Of a DNA stretch of 64,000 nt, positions 1-12,141 are shown piece by piece. Below the pieces are notes generated by a model. It was not told the DNA's origin, made no database searches, and saw only the letters and a program-made list of their open reading frames with translations. Where the stretch lies: NCBI GenBank assembly GCA_001600355.1, contig BCJU01000007.1, positions 186,001 through 250,000 of the forward strand, written 5' to 3'. The DNA is from Meira nashicola (Eukaryota > Basidiomycota > Exobasidiomycetes > Exobasidiales > Brachybasidiaceae). Both the position numbers and the translations under genes were made by a program. The stretch's first letter is position 1, and each line of letters begins with the position of its first letter.

Positions 1-48
1 CATCTGATGTATGAGGATTGTCAGCTAATTGTTTCTTTTTTACCACAG

Positions 49-753
49 CTCGATGTCGACAATCCAACGCTTAGCACCTTTCGACATGATTACTAGTTTT
101 CTGAGCCTCCAATACCTGTTCGCAAGCGAGGATGCCACAAAAAGATGCATAGGCCTTTTGTCGTCGTTTTTGAATTCCCGGGAGTTCTTACTCTGTGTCC
201 TTCCTGACGGAGATGCAATTCAGTAAGTCACTGGTCATGGTTGTGCTTTGCCAAATGTGCAAGCCACCAAGTTATTCCATTGCTAATTTTTTAGACAACG
301 TTTTAAAGGTTGTACCACGTTTGGAGTGATGACTACGATTTAAACGAACATTGTCCGTCCATTAATCGTTCATACGAGCCTTTTTCATCCCAGGCAACAT
401 CGTTCCCCTCCATACCTTTCCTATTCAGTCTAAAGGGAACTTTCTTCAAGTTGCCTGAAAGCTGTCTTCCTTCGGAGGCTCTTATATCGTGAGCTGCCAA
501 AATTTTCTACAGTTTATACATGGAAAGCTACTGACATTCAAATATTTGTTGCAGTATGGCGTCGTCTGCTAATTTGCAATTGTGTGAGCAATTCACATTT
601 ACGGATTTTTTGCTTCATCTATGCGGTGCAAAAGAGAGTTTGCTCAGTTCAAGACTCACCAGGCAAAAATCAATAAGGATATGGGAGACAATGGCCAGGC
701 ATAGAGATCTGCCCTCATGTGACTCAATAGATAAGTTTTTTTTCCAAAAGTAA
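49..753 (+). CDS. 3' part of an unrecognised spliced gene (cut by window edge)
   Basis: Three exons, 49-222, 309-488 and 555-753, join in one frame to about 184 codons ending in TAA. The first exon follows a pyrimidine-rich stretch and a CAG acceptor, so the gene starts outside the window. The introns have GTAAGT and GTGAGC donors, and both are phase 2. The encoded piece is rich in Leu, Phe and Ser and contains no motif I recognise. The model rests only on splice sites and on the frame staying open across two junctions. It could be the C-terminus of a larger enzyme or a decayed gene. Confidence 0.4.
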
Positions 754-3700
754 AAAGCTACCAGTGTCATCCGCTAATCAATCCTGCTTCTCCTATCATC
801 CGGATTTGCTGCGTACGGACAGGTTCCTACAGATGTTATGTCTTTCGCAAGACCAATGCACAAACTTATGAAGAAGCATAACGCGGTTGAACCGTATCTT
901 CATCGCTCCAGGTCGCAAAGCTTACCACGGTCACGATCGCGTGTCTTTGTGTTGTGTGCGTTTATTTTGAAAAAAGTCTGACTGCACTCGCGCAGATCTA
1001 TCTCAACGAAAAAAAAAATGTCAGGATCATTGCCAATTGCCTATCATAGTTCAGCCCACCTCACAAACGAAATAGAGAATTATACCTAGCTTTTGATAGC
1101 AAAAATTGCGTGAAGCATGACCTTTTGCGTGAAGATACATTTGCGAATTCCTTTTTAAACGCCCACAGGCACAAAACCTTCTCGTATAATCGCCTAGACG
1201 CCAAGTGTGATTTTTCACTAATTGATTTCTTTTTAACTTCAATGACGCTTCTCTCTGGTTTTCCGTCTACTTCTCATATGTACCCAATGGAAAACCTGTA
1301 ATCTATGTCCCTTCCCAAATACCATCGATTCGTAGTCAATACGTTACCCAAAAGCAAGAAGCAGAACAACATTCTAGGATGGAAATTCATGGCAAGAATA
1401 TCGTATAGGTCAAAATGAATTCTGTCAGGAATAACAAATCTTTGGCTTTTTTGCTTTTTCAAGCTGTTTCACTGCAATGTAATGTTTGCGCCTTATCACC
1501 GGCGATCGTCAACAAAGGCGTAGGACTCATTTAATGGTGGTAATCAAAGGAGTTTATAAGCTACCATGTAGTCATAGCTTACCGCTGGCACTTTTTGATC
1601 AGATCTCGGATGTTGACTGCGGGACTTACCATATCAGATACTAGCATCGCAATAGAAAGAATCGGCACTAACCAAAAACTTTTCAATCTCTCGTCTTTGT
1701 AGCCAAGCGCAAAGCCCGTTTGTTCTGCAGCGATGCGGACCTTGTACGTTTCCATAGACATCAATTCAGAACTCAGTCTAAGAAACACAGTTCTGGAATC
1801 TTAAAATTCGATACATCTCCGTTTTCAAATAAGTGAAAGACTTCACCTTTAACAAATAGCTCTTTTTAATCATTGAATCGCATAAATATGCGTATCACAT
1901 CATGCCATAGTGTGTAAGTCTGTCATTTTCATTATCTACAATGAGGAACAATAAATCCTTCTCTACTTCTCCGGCTAGAGTATTTATATCCACTCGTTTG
2001 CGATCTTTGGCTTTCCGAAAAATACCTAGTTCGTTATTTCAGAAAGATCCTCTACTCGATTCTTCTACCCTAGAGTAGAAGAAACACCGATATCAACTAC
2101 ACCGAATTTATCTTTAGTCGAAATTGTTGAATTGAAACCCTCGAAGACTAGGCGTGTTATCTTACGGTGTTTATCGTCATCCATATCTACTTCTTTGCTC
2201 CAATCTCTTGAAGGTGATGCAGCCTAAGATTTTTTCAGTGTATCTTGTATCACCTTATGATCATTATACGGCTTTTTGCCTTTCTTCGATATTTTTACAT
2301 CAACACATGTCTCATGAGGCACGAAAGCTATCGCTTGATCCGTCATTTTCTTTCATCGTTGTAAGCCCTGATTTTTCTTCTTTTGTCGACGAACATTTCT
2401 TAAGGTTTCAAATACAAATCTTTTCGGGCACCTTCTTCATGGTAGATATAATCTTGAAAGCTGGAAAAGCAGAGTATTGAGAGATATGCTCCGAGAATCA
2501 AGCGGTTGCTAGCCCATTGATCTATTCGTAGTTATTGTTTAGTTTAGTTTAGTTTAGGATATTTAGGATATTTAGGCGAGTTCTGAGGGACATGCTTTAT
2601 AACAACATCTGAATTGATATGTATCCTTACTTTATGCACAATGTGTATACCTGTCAGCTTACCGATTGCTTGGATCCTCAGATTTTATTTAGATTCGTAA
2701 AGCGCTAATTTTATTATAGAACGGATTCCGGGTTGATGTTCTTTCAATCGTGCACTCATGCAACTATCAGAAGCTGAAGTCTCGGCCTACTCGCAATTTA
2801 AAATTTTCGCGCTCGTGAAACGAGATGATACTATCGTTGGAGAAAGTCATATCAATTGGTCAAAAGTCTTGAGAGGCAATGTAACTCCATTAGGTATTCA
2901 CAGGCTTTGTATCGATGAAGCGAAATTTTGAACAAGAATTCAGAGCCCCAAACAGCAAGTCTAATTCAACAATGTTGCAGAAGTTGTCTACCCACTGGAG
3001 TCGCATAATCCTAAGTCGCTTTACGTGGACAAAAATAAAGGCTCAAAGCAAGATTTTGGTACAACCAAGAGCAATAGATCACAACACCTTTATTCTGTGA
3101 GATGTAGAGCGCGAGATCCCCAAAATGCCCTCGCTGTTGTCTTGTATTCCTGTTTGCCGGTAATTGTGAAACAAAAACTGGTTATTGGAAAGCAGGTTCT
3201 AGCGTATCGCCCCGGGCGATTCGTATTGTTGCCTATATATGGCGAAGCAAAACCCGGAGATGTCGCTCAACGCTATCCTTCTATGTTGTAAGCAACCAAG
3301 CCTTTATCCTGTGCAAGATCTATTGCAGGAAGAACCGCTCAGAGGTGTCTTCCAAGGAAAGCTTCTTGCTAAGCAACGGCAACATCGACTGCATCATGAT
3401 TACTCTAGTCTTGTCAGCAATTGCGTTTCCTTACGGCTGGCTTGCGAAAGAACTCACCACGTCTCCATTATCCGCTATGAAAGCGATGTGAACCTGCCAC
3501 AGCAAGCCTGCTGATGCCAGTGCGAAGACTGGCGGAACAGTGGCCCAATTTGACAGCCGAGAGAGATCGGCCAAAAGCCCAAGTGCACGCGAAACCCAAT
3601 CGCGACCTGATATTGGGCTCACGAAATTGGATTGCTGTCTGACTTTGCCTCGTATATAATCGCCTGGTAAACGATATCACGACGATGGGATAGGCTGTAG

Positions 3701-5210
3701 ATCAGACCTATCTTCGCCGATTCTCGTAGCCTCTCCAATGGCTCTATAGTAATTGACAATCTTTCAACAGAAGAACCTGCATCGTCTCTAGCCACATCAG
3801 GTTCGGGATCACTCAGGGTGATGGAGCTCATGGACTGGCAAATTCTTTACTCCCCTTCCAGATAAATTTCTCCGTACTGGAAACAATACCATCTCTTCGA
3901 GCCTGGAAGTATATGGATAAAGTCAGCTCATTGATCTTACGCATCCGGACTCGTTCATGCTGCAATGAGCAGGACAGTAATAGATCAGCATGGATTGTAT
4001 CCGCACATTTGTACACTTGCTGAAAAAGGTCACAATCTGGAAAGGGAGCACTTTCGATTGCTTCGAGAATATCTTTATACTAGTACCCTTACATCTGCCG
4101 ACCAATTCTGGGGAGCAGCAATTCATTTGTCATTCTATGCCGAAAGTAGAAGACATAACAAAGCTTTACAAGCTCTCTGTACATCGATTTATATGACACA
4201 GTCGATGTGTTCTTTGTCTTACGTTCTTTTAATTCTTTTTTTGCGTCCGTATTTTGGGTATGTCTTCAAAAATTCGTTGCATTAATACCTTGCGAAGTAT
4301 CGGATAAGTGGATGAAAACTGGCGAGTATGACCAAGTATGACAAGGCTAGCAAATGGCGTCACATACTTGTTAAAAATGTTTCAACACTCTCTGATAGAT
4401 CGTTCTCACATGGCAATTGATCTTCTAACTAAATACGCTGTCGAGAAGGTACATTGATGTCTTTTCACTCGCATGAATATCGAGAAATTACACAAATCTT
4501 CATAGCGATTGTTGTCTTTTACGCACAGAGATGATCGTATTGAGTTTGATATTTTTCGGTGCTCACTTCCTAAACGAAGGAAACAAATCGGCCTCAAAAA
4601 ATTGTGAAGACCACATTCAAGAGTCACAAATACCTCTTTTTCAAAATCTTCCGTACTAGAGGGAGGTACTGTACGGAGCAGAAAAAGGATGGGCTGAGAT
4701 GCTCAAATATTTAGAGCGGCCTCCGAACAATGGTGAACGGAGAGATTAATTATTCACACGCAGAATGCATTCAGCCCGAGGCAAATAGCGAAAGGCACAA
4801 TCAAATTTGTATGGAAACAAAGTAATATTCGTTCTTTCCGTATAATCAACTAACAAGGATGATGCCTCAACAATTTCACGCAATAAGTTCCACCATAGAA
4901 GGAAAGAGAAATTCCGGAAAGGTCGCAGGTCGCATCTGACTAACGACGGAATATACCTCCTTATACATTGTCTTGAAGTCCCACTGGCAATAATAACATT
5001 CATTTTCTCTGCTCCAATCTAGCAACATGTCGGTGAAAGCCACTTTTCCTATACGTGCGACTTTTCGTAGGGTGAAATAGGCGTTATGACATACCAAATC
5101 AAGGGATTGGCTAGGAAGCACAGAATAATCTAAATCACTAAGAGATGAGAATGTTTCTTTTTCCGCTGGAGGCTGCACTACAAGAGAGAGAGAAAACTAC
5201 AAAAAAAGTA
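754..5210. other. Stretch without a supported gene
   Basis: Only short open frames are visible. Three minus-strand frames are protein-like but lack a clear start or homology: 3619-3831 and 3431-3622, adjacent and perhaps one spliced reading, and 4876-5178, which opens with GTG just downstream of the transporter stop and could be untranslated sequence. I see no RNA gene, transposon end or long repeat here. Confidence 0.4.
2537..2577. repeat. Short tandem repeat TTTAG / GATATTTAG
   Basis: About four copies of TTTAG are followed by two copies of GATATTTAG. It is a small microsatellite. It resembles no array long enough to be telomeric and lies in gene-free sequence. Confidence 0.7.
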
Positions 5211-7174
5211 TCACCAAGAGACGCTCTGATCGAATTTAGGGGCATTGCTAGAGCTGTGCATATCCCATTCCTCATCACGGGGAGCTTTTTTTGGGTTATT
5301 ATAGGTAGCCGTTGCCAAATTGTTCAAGCGGTCTTCTTCAGCATCTGTGCTTCTATACATGATGCCGAAGGCAATACCTGCAACGAAGGCAATGCAAGCG
5401 AATGTTGTATACATCCAAACCAACAAAGGGTCCGTAGAGAGAGGCAAAAAAGCTTCTTGGAGAGCTGAACCAATGGCGTTTGTGAACAGGCCGACGCCCA
5501 TGACCAGAGAGCGCATATTTTTAGGAGCCTTTGTGAAAGCATACTCCAAGCTGACCACAGAGGCAAATAGTTCAGACAGACCGATGAAGAAATACGGTCC
5601 GACTTGTATCCAGACACTCAAAGGCGAGTTTCCCGCTTGACAATCGCTCGCATAATTTCCGCAAGGAGAAGTCTTGTAAATGAAATGTTGCAAGACAGCG
5701 GCCCATACCATGGCAAAGGAAGCAACAAAAAACCCAGTAAATATTTTTTTTAGGGCAGTGAAGTTGATACCCATCCTGCGCAGAGCTGGATAAATCAAAA
5801 ATTCAAACGTAGGAACCATGACGATGATGGAAAGGGGATCAAGATTTTGAGGAATTTCATTGGGAACGCCGTGCAAGGCCATTGAACCACCTTGAGAGAT
5901 AAGGTTACCAGAAATTTGATTGTAAACCAGCCAATAAAATGGGAAGAGAATAAAGACATAGCAAGCTTTGAATCCACGACGAACTTCCTCGACCCATTGG
6001 TCATCGAAAGTCATCCATGTAGGCTTCTCAGCTCCTAGCTTGCTTGGCTTGACATTCTCCCAGAAGTCATCTGCGCGCATATTCTTGTACCAGCGGGTGG
6101 GGTTGACCGAATATTTTCCTTTCGACGCCAATACCAGCAACTTGATCGCATTAGACAGGACACTTCCCGAAGGAGGAGTCCTGACGTAACGGTTGCGCGC
6201 ATAGTATAAGACTGGAATGCAGAATACAAAAACGACAGTCGGGACCAGGTATGTCAACCAGTACCCGTAGTACTTTTCTGTGAACGGCATAGCAATCTGA
6301 CCTGCAATTGCACCAACATTGATTGCCATGTAGAAGAAATCATAGAGACGGGCAGCTGTTGCAGTAGGGTCAACGATAAGACGTTCGCCAGTCTTCTTAT
6401 TCACTTTGATGTATTGTCGTTTAGCTTTGATCTGTTCAGCAATCAATACAGACACTGTGGATTTGAAAAATCCTGTACCAACACCATTTATAATGACGCC
6501 AAGAATGAAGCATGCCAAAGAGCCATTAACATTTTTGATAACGGGTGGGAGGGCGCTGATAATGAATAAGAGATGTCCGATCAAAGCGATACCAACACCA
6601 GCGCAGATCGTGTTGAATCTACCCCAGTGCGTATCAGCGAGGTAACCGCCAAGTAAAGGATTGACGTAGACCCAGAAAGTGTTGAAAGTGGTAATGCCAG
6701 TAGCAGTTTGTTGACCTCTACCAAAGATACCGGATTGCGATTTAAATCAGGATTTTGACCCGTCGTACTTCCGGCAGGAAGTGGATATTGAATCATATTT
6801 TGGAAAACCTGAGTAGTGCCGTAATAAGAAAAGCGTTCTGCCAGTTCGCAGAAACCGATCAAGTAGGCAGTCCATGGTATAGGAGCAGGAACACGACGAA
6901 GCGTGGCACGATCTTCATCTGTTACGTTATAATCCAAACCATCTTCTTCACCTTCACGCAAAATTTTTTCTTGAACGTCAGGCTTCGCGGTCAATTCATC
7001 CGCATCCGTACCAACAATGTTATTTTTGTTTGATGAACTGTTCTTTTGATCAGCCTTGACGATATGAGAATGGTTGCTGTGCTCTACTGGTGGAGGAGCA
7101 ATTTCATGGTGTTCTAAACCAGCTTCGTCCGCCAAAGCATTACCGTAACTACCAATTTGCATTGAAGCAGCCAT
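5211..7174 (-). CDS. PTR2: PTR2-type proton/oligopeptide symporter, one frameshift
   Basis: This is a plasma-membrane di/tripeptide transporter of the POT/PTR family (major facilitator superfamily). Translation starts at ATG 7174. The N-terminal tail (about 100 residues) is charged and is followed by ELAERFSYYG, typical of helix 1 in this family. Downstream are the PTR2-signature region GVGTGFFKSTVSVLIAEQ and many hydrophobic helices, ending at a TGA at 5211 (about 654 residues, normal for fungal PTR2). Near 6730 the frame changes by one base: before it the protein reads to the loop after helix 1, after it GRGQQTATGITTFN continues in another frame. No intron fits there. One missing base in a GG run would restore continuity, so this may be a sequencing error or a recent inactivation. 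The rest is well conserved, which favours an error or a very young lesion. Confidence 0.85.
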
Positions 7175-8839
7175 GTTAAATTTTGATTGCCCTAATCAAA
7201 TGAAGAGATTGTTTGTCTCCTTTTTTAAGTGTTGCGATAAAACAGCCCGTGATTCGAGTTTTACACCGTAAAGAAGATCGCGCTTTGATCGACGTAATCT
7301 TCAACCGACTTTGAGTCAGCGAAAATAGGAATGTAGCTATAAGGTGAAAATGGAATATAAGGAGAATGAGACTTCGAGGTTCCTGAGTGTATTCACAAAC
7401 AGAATGTTTTCACAAACACGCTATGTGCATTAGGATGAAGGAAGAGAGTAGCAACATAAATGCGAAAGCATGTTTATATCATGACAAGTAAGATAGGCGC
7501 GATTGCTTATCGGAAGCTATATGCGAAATATGACGGAGGCAAAGGCAGTTTCACCAAGATACCAAAGTCAATTGGCGGGAGTATTTCCCTCTTACCTGGT
7601 GAGAGGAAAAAATCAGTTGTGAAAGAGCGAAAACATGATCGAAGGAAAAAGATCACAGGCAATTTCATTCGACGAGTCGAGCCAAACATGGGCACAAACT
7701 TTAGCTCATAAACAGCCTACCGCTTGCATGATCCCTCAATTTGCTCGCCTCCTTCGGTCTTTGATGGATAAAATGCACTATCTTACCGCCCAAGTGTTTT
7801 TTTTGTGTAAACTACATTCCTTTTTCGCCGCACAGAAGGGTTTCGAACCACTTTTTACCCATTCCAAGCCGTAGGATCTATAGAGTAACGCACAAAATAA
7901 AACGCGTGGTGAGTCTAAGCACTTTTTCTGTTTTACGTCAAGGTGCTTAACAAAGAAAGAGATGTCTTGCGTTAATTCCTGCGGACCATGTGGTACAGAA
8001 CAGTTTTGACAACGCTAAGTATATTTTAGTGCTCTGGTACCCCTTTCCGATCTTTAATTACACACCGGTATTATGCCATCATACAACAAAAGCGGCTAAT
8101 TCATTACCTGGCAAAATAATCTTCTTTATCCTGCATCTTACTTTCTCTGTCTGAGCTGCGGCACGCGGCTCATGCATATCTTCTTTTCAAGGCCAAGGAA
8201 AGCTTCCCATAAAGGTTTTAATGCCCATTTCAGACTCGGGTAATTCGCTCGATATTCCGTAGGCAATGAACCCGAATCTATCTCATGTCTCCATCTCGGA
8301 GAAAGCGCCGATAACGCGATTGAACGGAACTTGCTGCAACGTGTTAGTTTTGCGGCATAATTTAGCTACGCTATATTGATTGCAAGTGGCTTTGCTCTTC
8401 ATCGATAGGGACCTTTCAGCACGCTAACGGTACACGCGCTGTAATCAGAAGTACTCTTTTTCCTTCTGATCGATGTCTCGACATAGAAGCACTCATTATA
8501 AGCGTACACGAGCCTCTTCCTACCCAAATGCGAAAGCATGATGGTGTATTTTCTTAGGATTTTTGTTGTGCCAAATGCACGTGCACCCCAAGAGCCGCGC
8601 TTTTGCATCAACTTGCTCACCGCTTAATCGCTACAATCATTAAATCCAAATATTTTACACCTCCAAGGCAACTTGAGTATCACCTCGAGTTGTCTGATGT
8701 GACAGACCAATGATAGATTTCGATTCAACACCAATTCCATATTTCTTTATTATGCAATTAAGGGGCACCGTTTCTTTGCTTCTTTTTGTATTCTTCGCCT
8801 CTTCCTTCAAAGCAGTTCTGACTTTTAACATCTCTCCAG
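7175..8839. other. Intergenic: transporter upstream region and no supported gene
   Basis: The first few hundred bases upstream of ATG 7174 should hold the transporter promoter; no particular element can be assigned. The remainder has only short frames. The place where exon 1 of the HNH pseudogene at 8840 would lie (about 8.4-8.8 kb) shows no recognisable remnant. Confidence 0.4.
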
Positions 8840-9550
8840 CATTTGGCAGCAAGCCCAATTTTCGACGAGGTCCAGGACTTCATTGTCATCACAGTTTCCC
8901 AGATGATACAGCAAAAGATGACAGTAAGGGCGCTTCATCCCGGAGCGATCCTAGACAGGTTAGTCTATGAAAGCGCTCGCTTTCAATTCAAAAAGCTAAG
9001 TTACGTGATACCTCTGACGATCTTAAGACCTTCACAGCCGGGTTTTCGGTTCCGCCTTGCAGCCTGGGATAATTTTCGCATCATTTCGGAGGACGAAGAG
9101 CTAGTCGCCGCTCACATTATGCCGCGAAGTAGACCAGAGGTGTGTACCTGTTGTGGACGTCGTAGAACGTTGTCCACAGATCTAAGAAATGTTTTGGTTC
9201 TCAGTAGGATGAAGATGTTCGAGGATATCAACTAGGTCACCTGTTCGAAATGATCTATGAGCTTCTCGTGGACTCTTCCCTTCACCATTCGTTTGACAAA
9301 GTCGAGTGGGGTCTTTATCCAGATCCATGCGCAAGTAGAGATACAAGGACGCACTCATATGACTTCTTACTCACTTGTCGAATCCAAAGAATCCAAGCAA
9401 TCTTATCGAGCATGTCTTCTACGGGGCAAAATGGAAGGCTTGACATGGTAAGAAGATATCTCGAAGCCGATTTCGTATCGCAAATGAATCTCAGTTGCCG
9501 GATAGGCGGCTCCTTCAATTTCAAAACTTCCCTTGTGCATACTTTTTTAC
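8840..9550 (+). pseudogene. HNH-family pseudogene (member 1), first exon lost, nonsense in last exon
   Basis: Four blocks match exons 2-5 of the intact relatives at 11034-12141 and 20678-21765. They are 8840-8958 (Ser/Asp-rich linker), 9038-9139 (102 nt, exactly the length of the matching exon at 21124-21225; contains AAHIMPRSRPE), 9208-9330 (contains SLHHSFDKVEWGLYPDP) and about 9390 onward (contains LIEHVFYG). The first HNH residue block has Phe where relatives have Cys before the (I/L)(V/L)(S/T) turn. The donor after 9330 reads GCAAGT, a GC-AG type. In the last exon TGA at 9441-9443 replaces the Tyr codon of the conserved YHGK motif; the frame stays readable beyond it, but the HYxQC signature is degraded. 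No exon 1 was found. I conclude that the gene is dead but not long dead. Confidence 0.75.
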
Positions 9551-9640
9551 AGAAGTCTGTATATTACATTTTGAGAAATCTTTTTTTGGTCGACTCATCC
9601 TTGACATCAATTCTTGGTCCGTCTTTTGGGAACAATTGAA

Positions 9641-11033
9641 TTCATTGGAGATAATAATACACTGTCTGGTATAGCAAAGCACATCATACCAACTGTCATA
9701 AAATAAACAGAATAAACAATAGTTCCCTTCTTGTCAAACTCTGCGCTTAAACAGATTTTATCGCACTAGAAATAAGGCTATCAAGCTCTTTTGCTGCTAC
9801 CTTATCGCTTATACAACCAACCTTGAGATGCTATCTTGGATATGCTTTGGTTACGAAATCTTCGGTGTCCAGAATAACCGGATAGAAAGATAACGAATGA
9901 CTGCAGCAACAAGAGTGAGTTTACAGTTTCATACTTTCATGAGACAATCAAACCTGCTTCTAAGATTAAACTCCCCGTCGTTACGATCGCCGGACATGTA
10001 CGAGCACCAAATCTATTCTTCAAAGCTCACCATAGAGCAAATACAACCCAATGTAGCAAAATTGATTGCAGTTGCATCTGCTCGTTCCATACGGATATGA
10101 GATTATAGATCTATATAGCATTCGTATAAATAATTATACTATTCATACACGTAAAGTAGACCGGAGCAAACCGTCTAGCCACTGCTTTGATAGTATAACA
10201 CTAACCACCCATAAGTATCAACTATCAAGGTTGACACCATCACCTTACTTTAAGGCTGTGAAATCTACTGGTTTATAGCTTGCCTTTAAGATGGACTTGA
10301 ACAAGAGTTTGTACGAAGAGGGGGAATGTGTTTGGATCGTTAATGTCTCAAAAAATATTTACACAACTTTCCATGTATTTATTTGGACTACATTTGCCGC
10401 GGCAACAATTTCAAATTGGCGCCTTAAATTTTAACATGGATCAGCGAATCTTGATCATTTGCAAATGTAGATGTACTTCAAATTAACTCTACCAATGAGG
10501 AGAAATGAAATTCATAAGTTTTGGAGAAAAAAGAAATTTTTATTTCTTGGCATGTCTGTTGAATACCTGACATTACGCTTCAAAGAAGGGGTCGGATAAA
10601 TCTGACTCTTTGACGATAAGAACAGCAACTTAAGTTAAACCCAAAACTTCTATATATTGACAAACCATCAAAGAGCAGATCGTGAATCGTGAAAAATTTT
10701 AAAGACCTTGTAATAAATCCTCCTGCAAGCTCATATTCGTTTGGAACATGAAATTATTAAAATTCAATATTCCGTCATGCTCGAAACGGACGCCTAGGGG
10801 CGCCTTGCAACGAAGTGAGCGTTTGAGGAGCTCTCGCTGAGTGGACTCCTGGGACATGGCAAATAAGTGTCAACTACGCGCGCACAGATCTATAATATGT
10901 TTGTCCCCGGCCGCGAAACTGGCAGCTGATGTAAGCAGGATTTTACCCAATTCTTTTGAGTGCGCATGCAAATCAAACCCCAACTCTGCACTCCGCTGTT
11001 CTTGGACTTGATCTTCGAGACATCATTTTCGAC
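9641..11033. other. Intergenic between HNH members 1 and 2
   Basis: The sequence is AT-rich with only short frames. The last 200 bases before ATG 11034 are open in the same frame from 10956, but begin with TTG. No regulatory element could be recognised. Confidence 0.4.
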
Positions 11034-12141
11034 ATGACGGAAGAGCGCGAAATTACGTTCATACGAGCAACATCATTGTGGGATGGTGAAAGGGTCAAAG
11101 TTTTGGACTACGCCGGAAAGGAACTCATTCGAATCCCCCTAGACTTCATGTCACACGGGGGTGTGAATACATTTGCATTCGTCTTGCACCAAATCTTCCA
11201 CTGTTACGATGTTACAGCAGGTGAGCTTTTTGATGCTGAGGACAATCGCATAGGCCTGGATTCCCGAGCACAGGGAGGGGTATTCTACTTTCGGCAACCA
11301 AGTGAGTATTTGCACTTACCAAATTTTTCGTGTTTGATTGACCTTAATTTTACGATGCTTCTCCCATAGATTTTGAAACAGCAGGCTCTGTCGAAGCGAG
11401 GATCGGCCCACGTTTCAAGTCCAAGTTGAGAGAACCGGTAGAAGGAGGTGAGACAAGCACTGTAAGCAACTCCAGAAGGTCAAGTGCCAGACAAGTAAGT
11501 TATGGAAGACCACTCGTGTTATACTGATATGCTTACACATTTTGATTAATCTAGTCTTCTTTTCGCGTCGCCCTGATTGCCAGGGACGCCCAATGTCTTG
11601 TAACCGACATTGATTATACAAGTTGCACTGCGAGTCACATTTTACCGCAGAGCCGTCCTGAGGTGAGTCCCACCTATCCTATCTTCAGATCAGTGCCCGT
11701 ATTGACTCTATATTTCCTTGCGACTCGCGGCAAGTATTATGAAGAAGCTCTGGAGGAAGATCCAGGGTATTTGTTCGAGGCTCGGTTCGGACTATTGCTG
11801 GAAGACGCAGTGCATCATGCTTTTGATCGCGGAGAATTGGCTTTTTTCGAACAGGTGCGTAAGAAAAGTGAATCGTCGTATTGTTTCATTTCCTAAATAA
11901 CACGAACTCTTTCTAGGAAGAGAACCTCATCATCCATGTTTTCGGTCCCTCTGAACAATGGAAACAGTACCACGGCAAAATTCTCACGAAAGATCGCTTC
12001 CGAACATCCAAGCGGAATAGGCCCGATCAACGACTGCTCTCATTTCATTATCGTCAGTGCTCGATGATGAGATTTCGAGGATACTGGATTCCCCCCCCCC
12101 CTTCAAGTGTAGCAGAGCATTCTACTACGTGTTCTGAATGA
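11034..12141 (+). CDS. HNH endonuclease-like protein (member 2), five exons
   Basis: Exons 11034-11301, 11370-11494, 11555-11662, 11735-11854 and 11917-12141 join to 281 aa; all four introns have GTRNGT donors and AG acceptors. ATG 11034 was chosen because it aligns with the N-termini of the paralogues; an upstream in-frame TTG exists. Layout: an N-terminal domain (1-90, with a KVLD...IPLDFM strand pair), a Ser/Thr linker (about 110-131, ETSTVSNSRRS), the HNH-like core (132-207: Cys, then CTASHILPQSRPE, then FGLLLEDAVHHAFDRGE), and a C-terminal region with YHGK, HYRQC and RGY. This fits the HNH_2-type domain common in basidiomycetes. The central Asn of the motif is not present (Phe instead), so nuclease activity is uncertain. 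A run of 11 C near the end sets the last 15 residues. Confidence 0.85.

Noticed and set aside
2537..2577. Telomere-like repeats
   Set aside because: The unit is TTTAG / GATATTTAG, only about 40 bases long, internal, and not TTAGGG.
4876..5178. Extra C-terminal exon of the transporter
   Set aside because: A GTGATA...TTGTAG segment could be an intron after the last codons, but it does not join to the open frame in phase, and the existing stop gives a normal length.
6500..6760. An intron in PTR2 to explain the frame change
   Set aside because: Conserved protein sequence continues right up to the shift on both sides, so there is no room for an intron.
7840..7905. Possible tRNA on the minus strand (GGTTCGAAACC)
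   Set aside because: Only a T-loop-like string; acceptor stem and D-arm cannot be formed.
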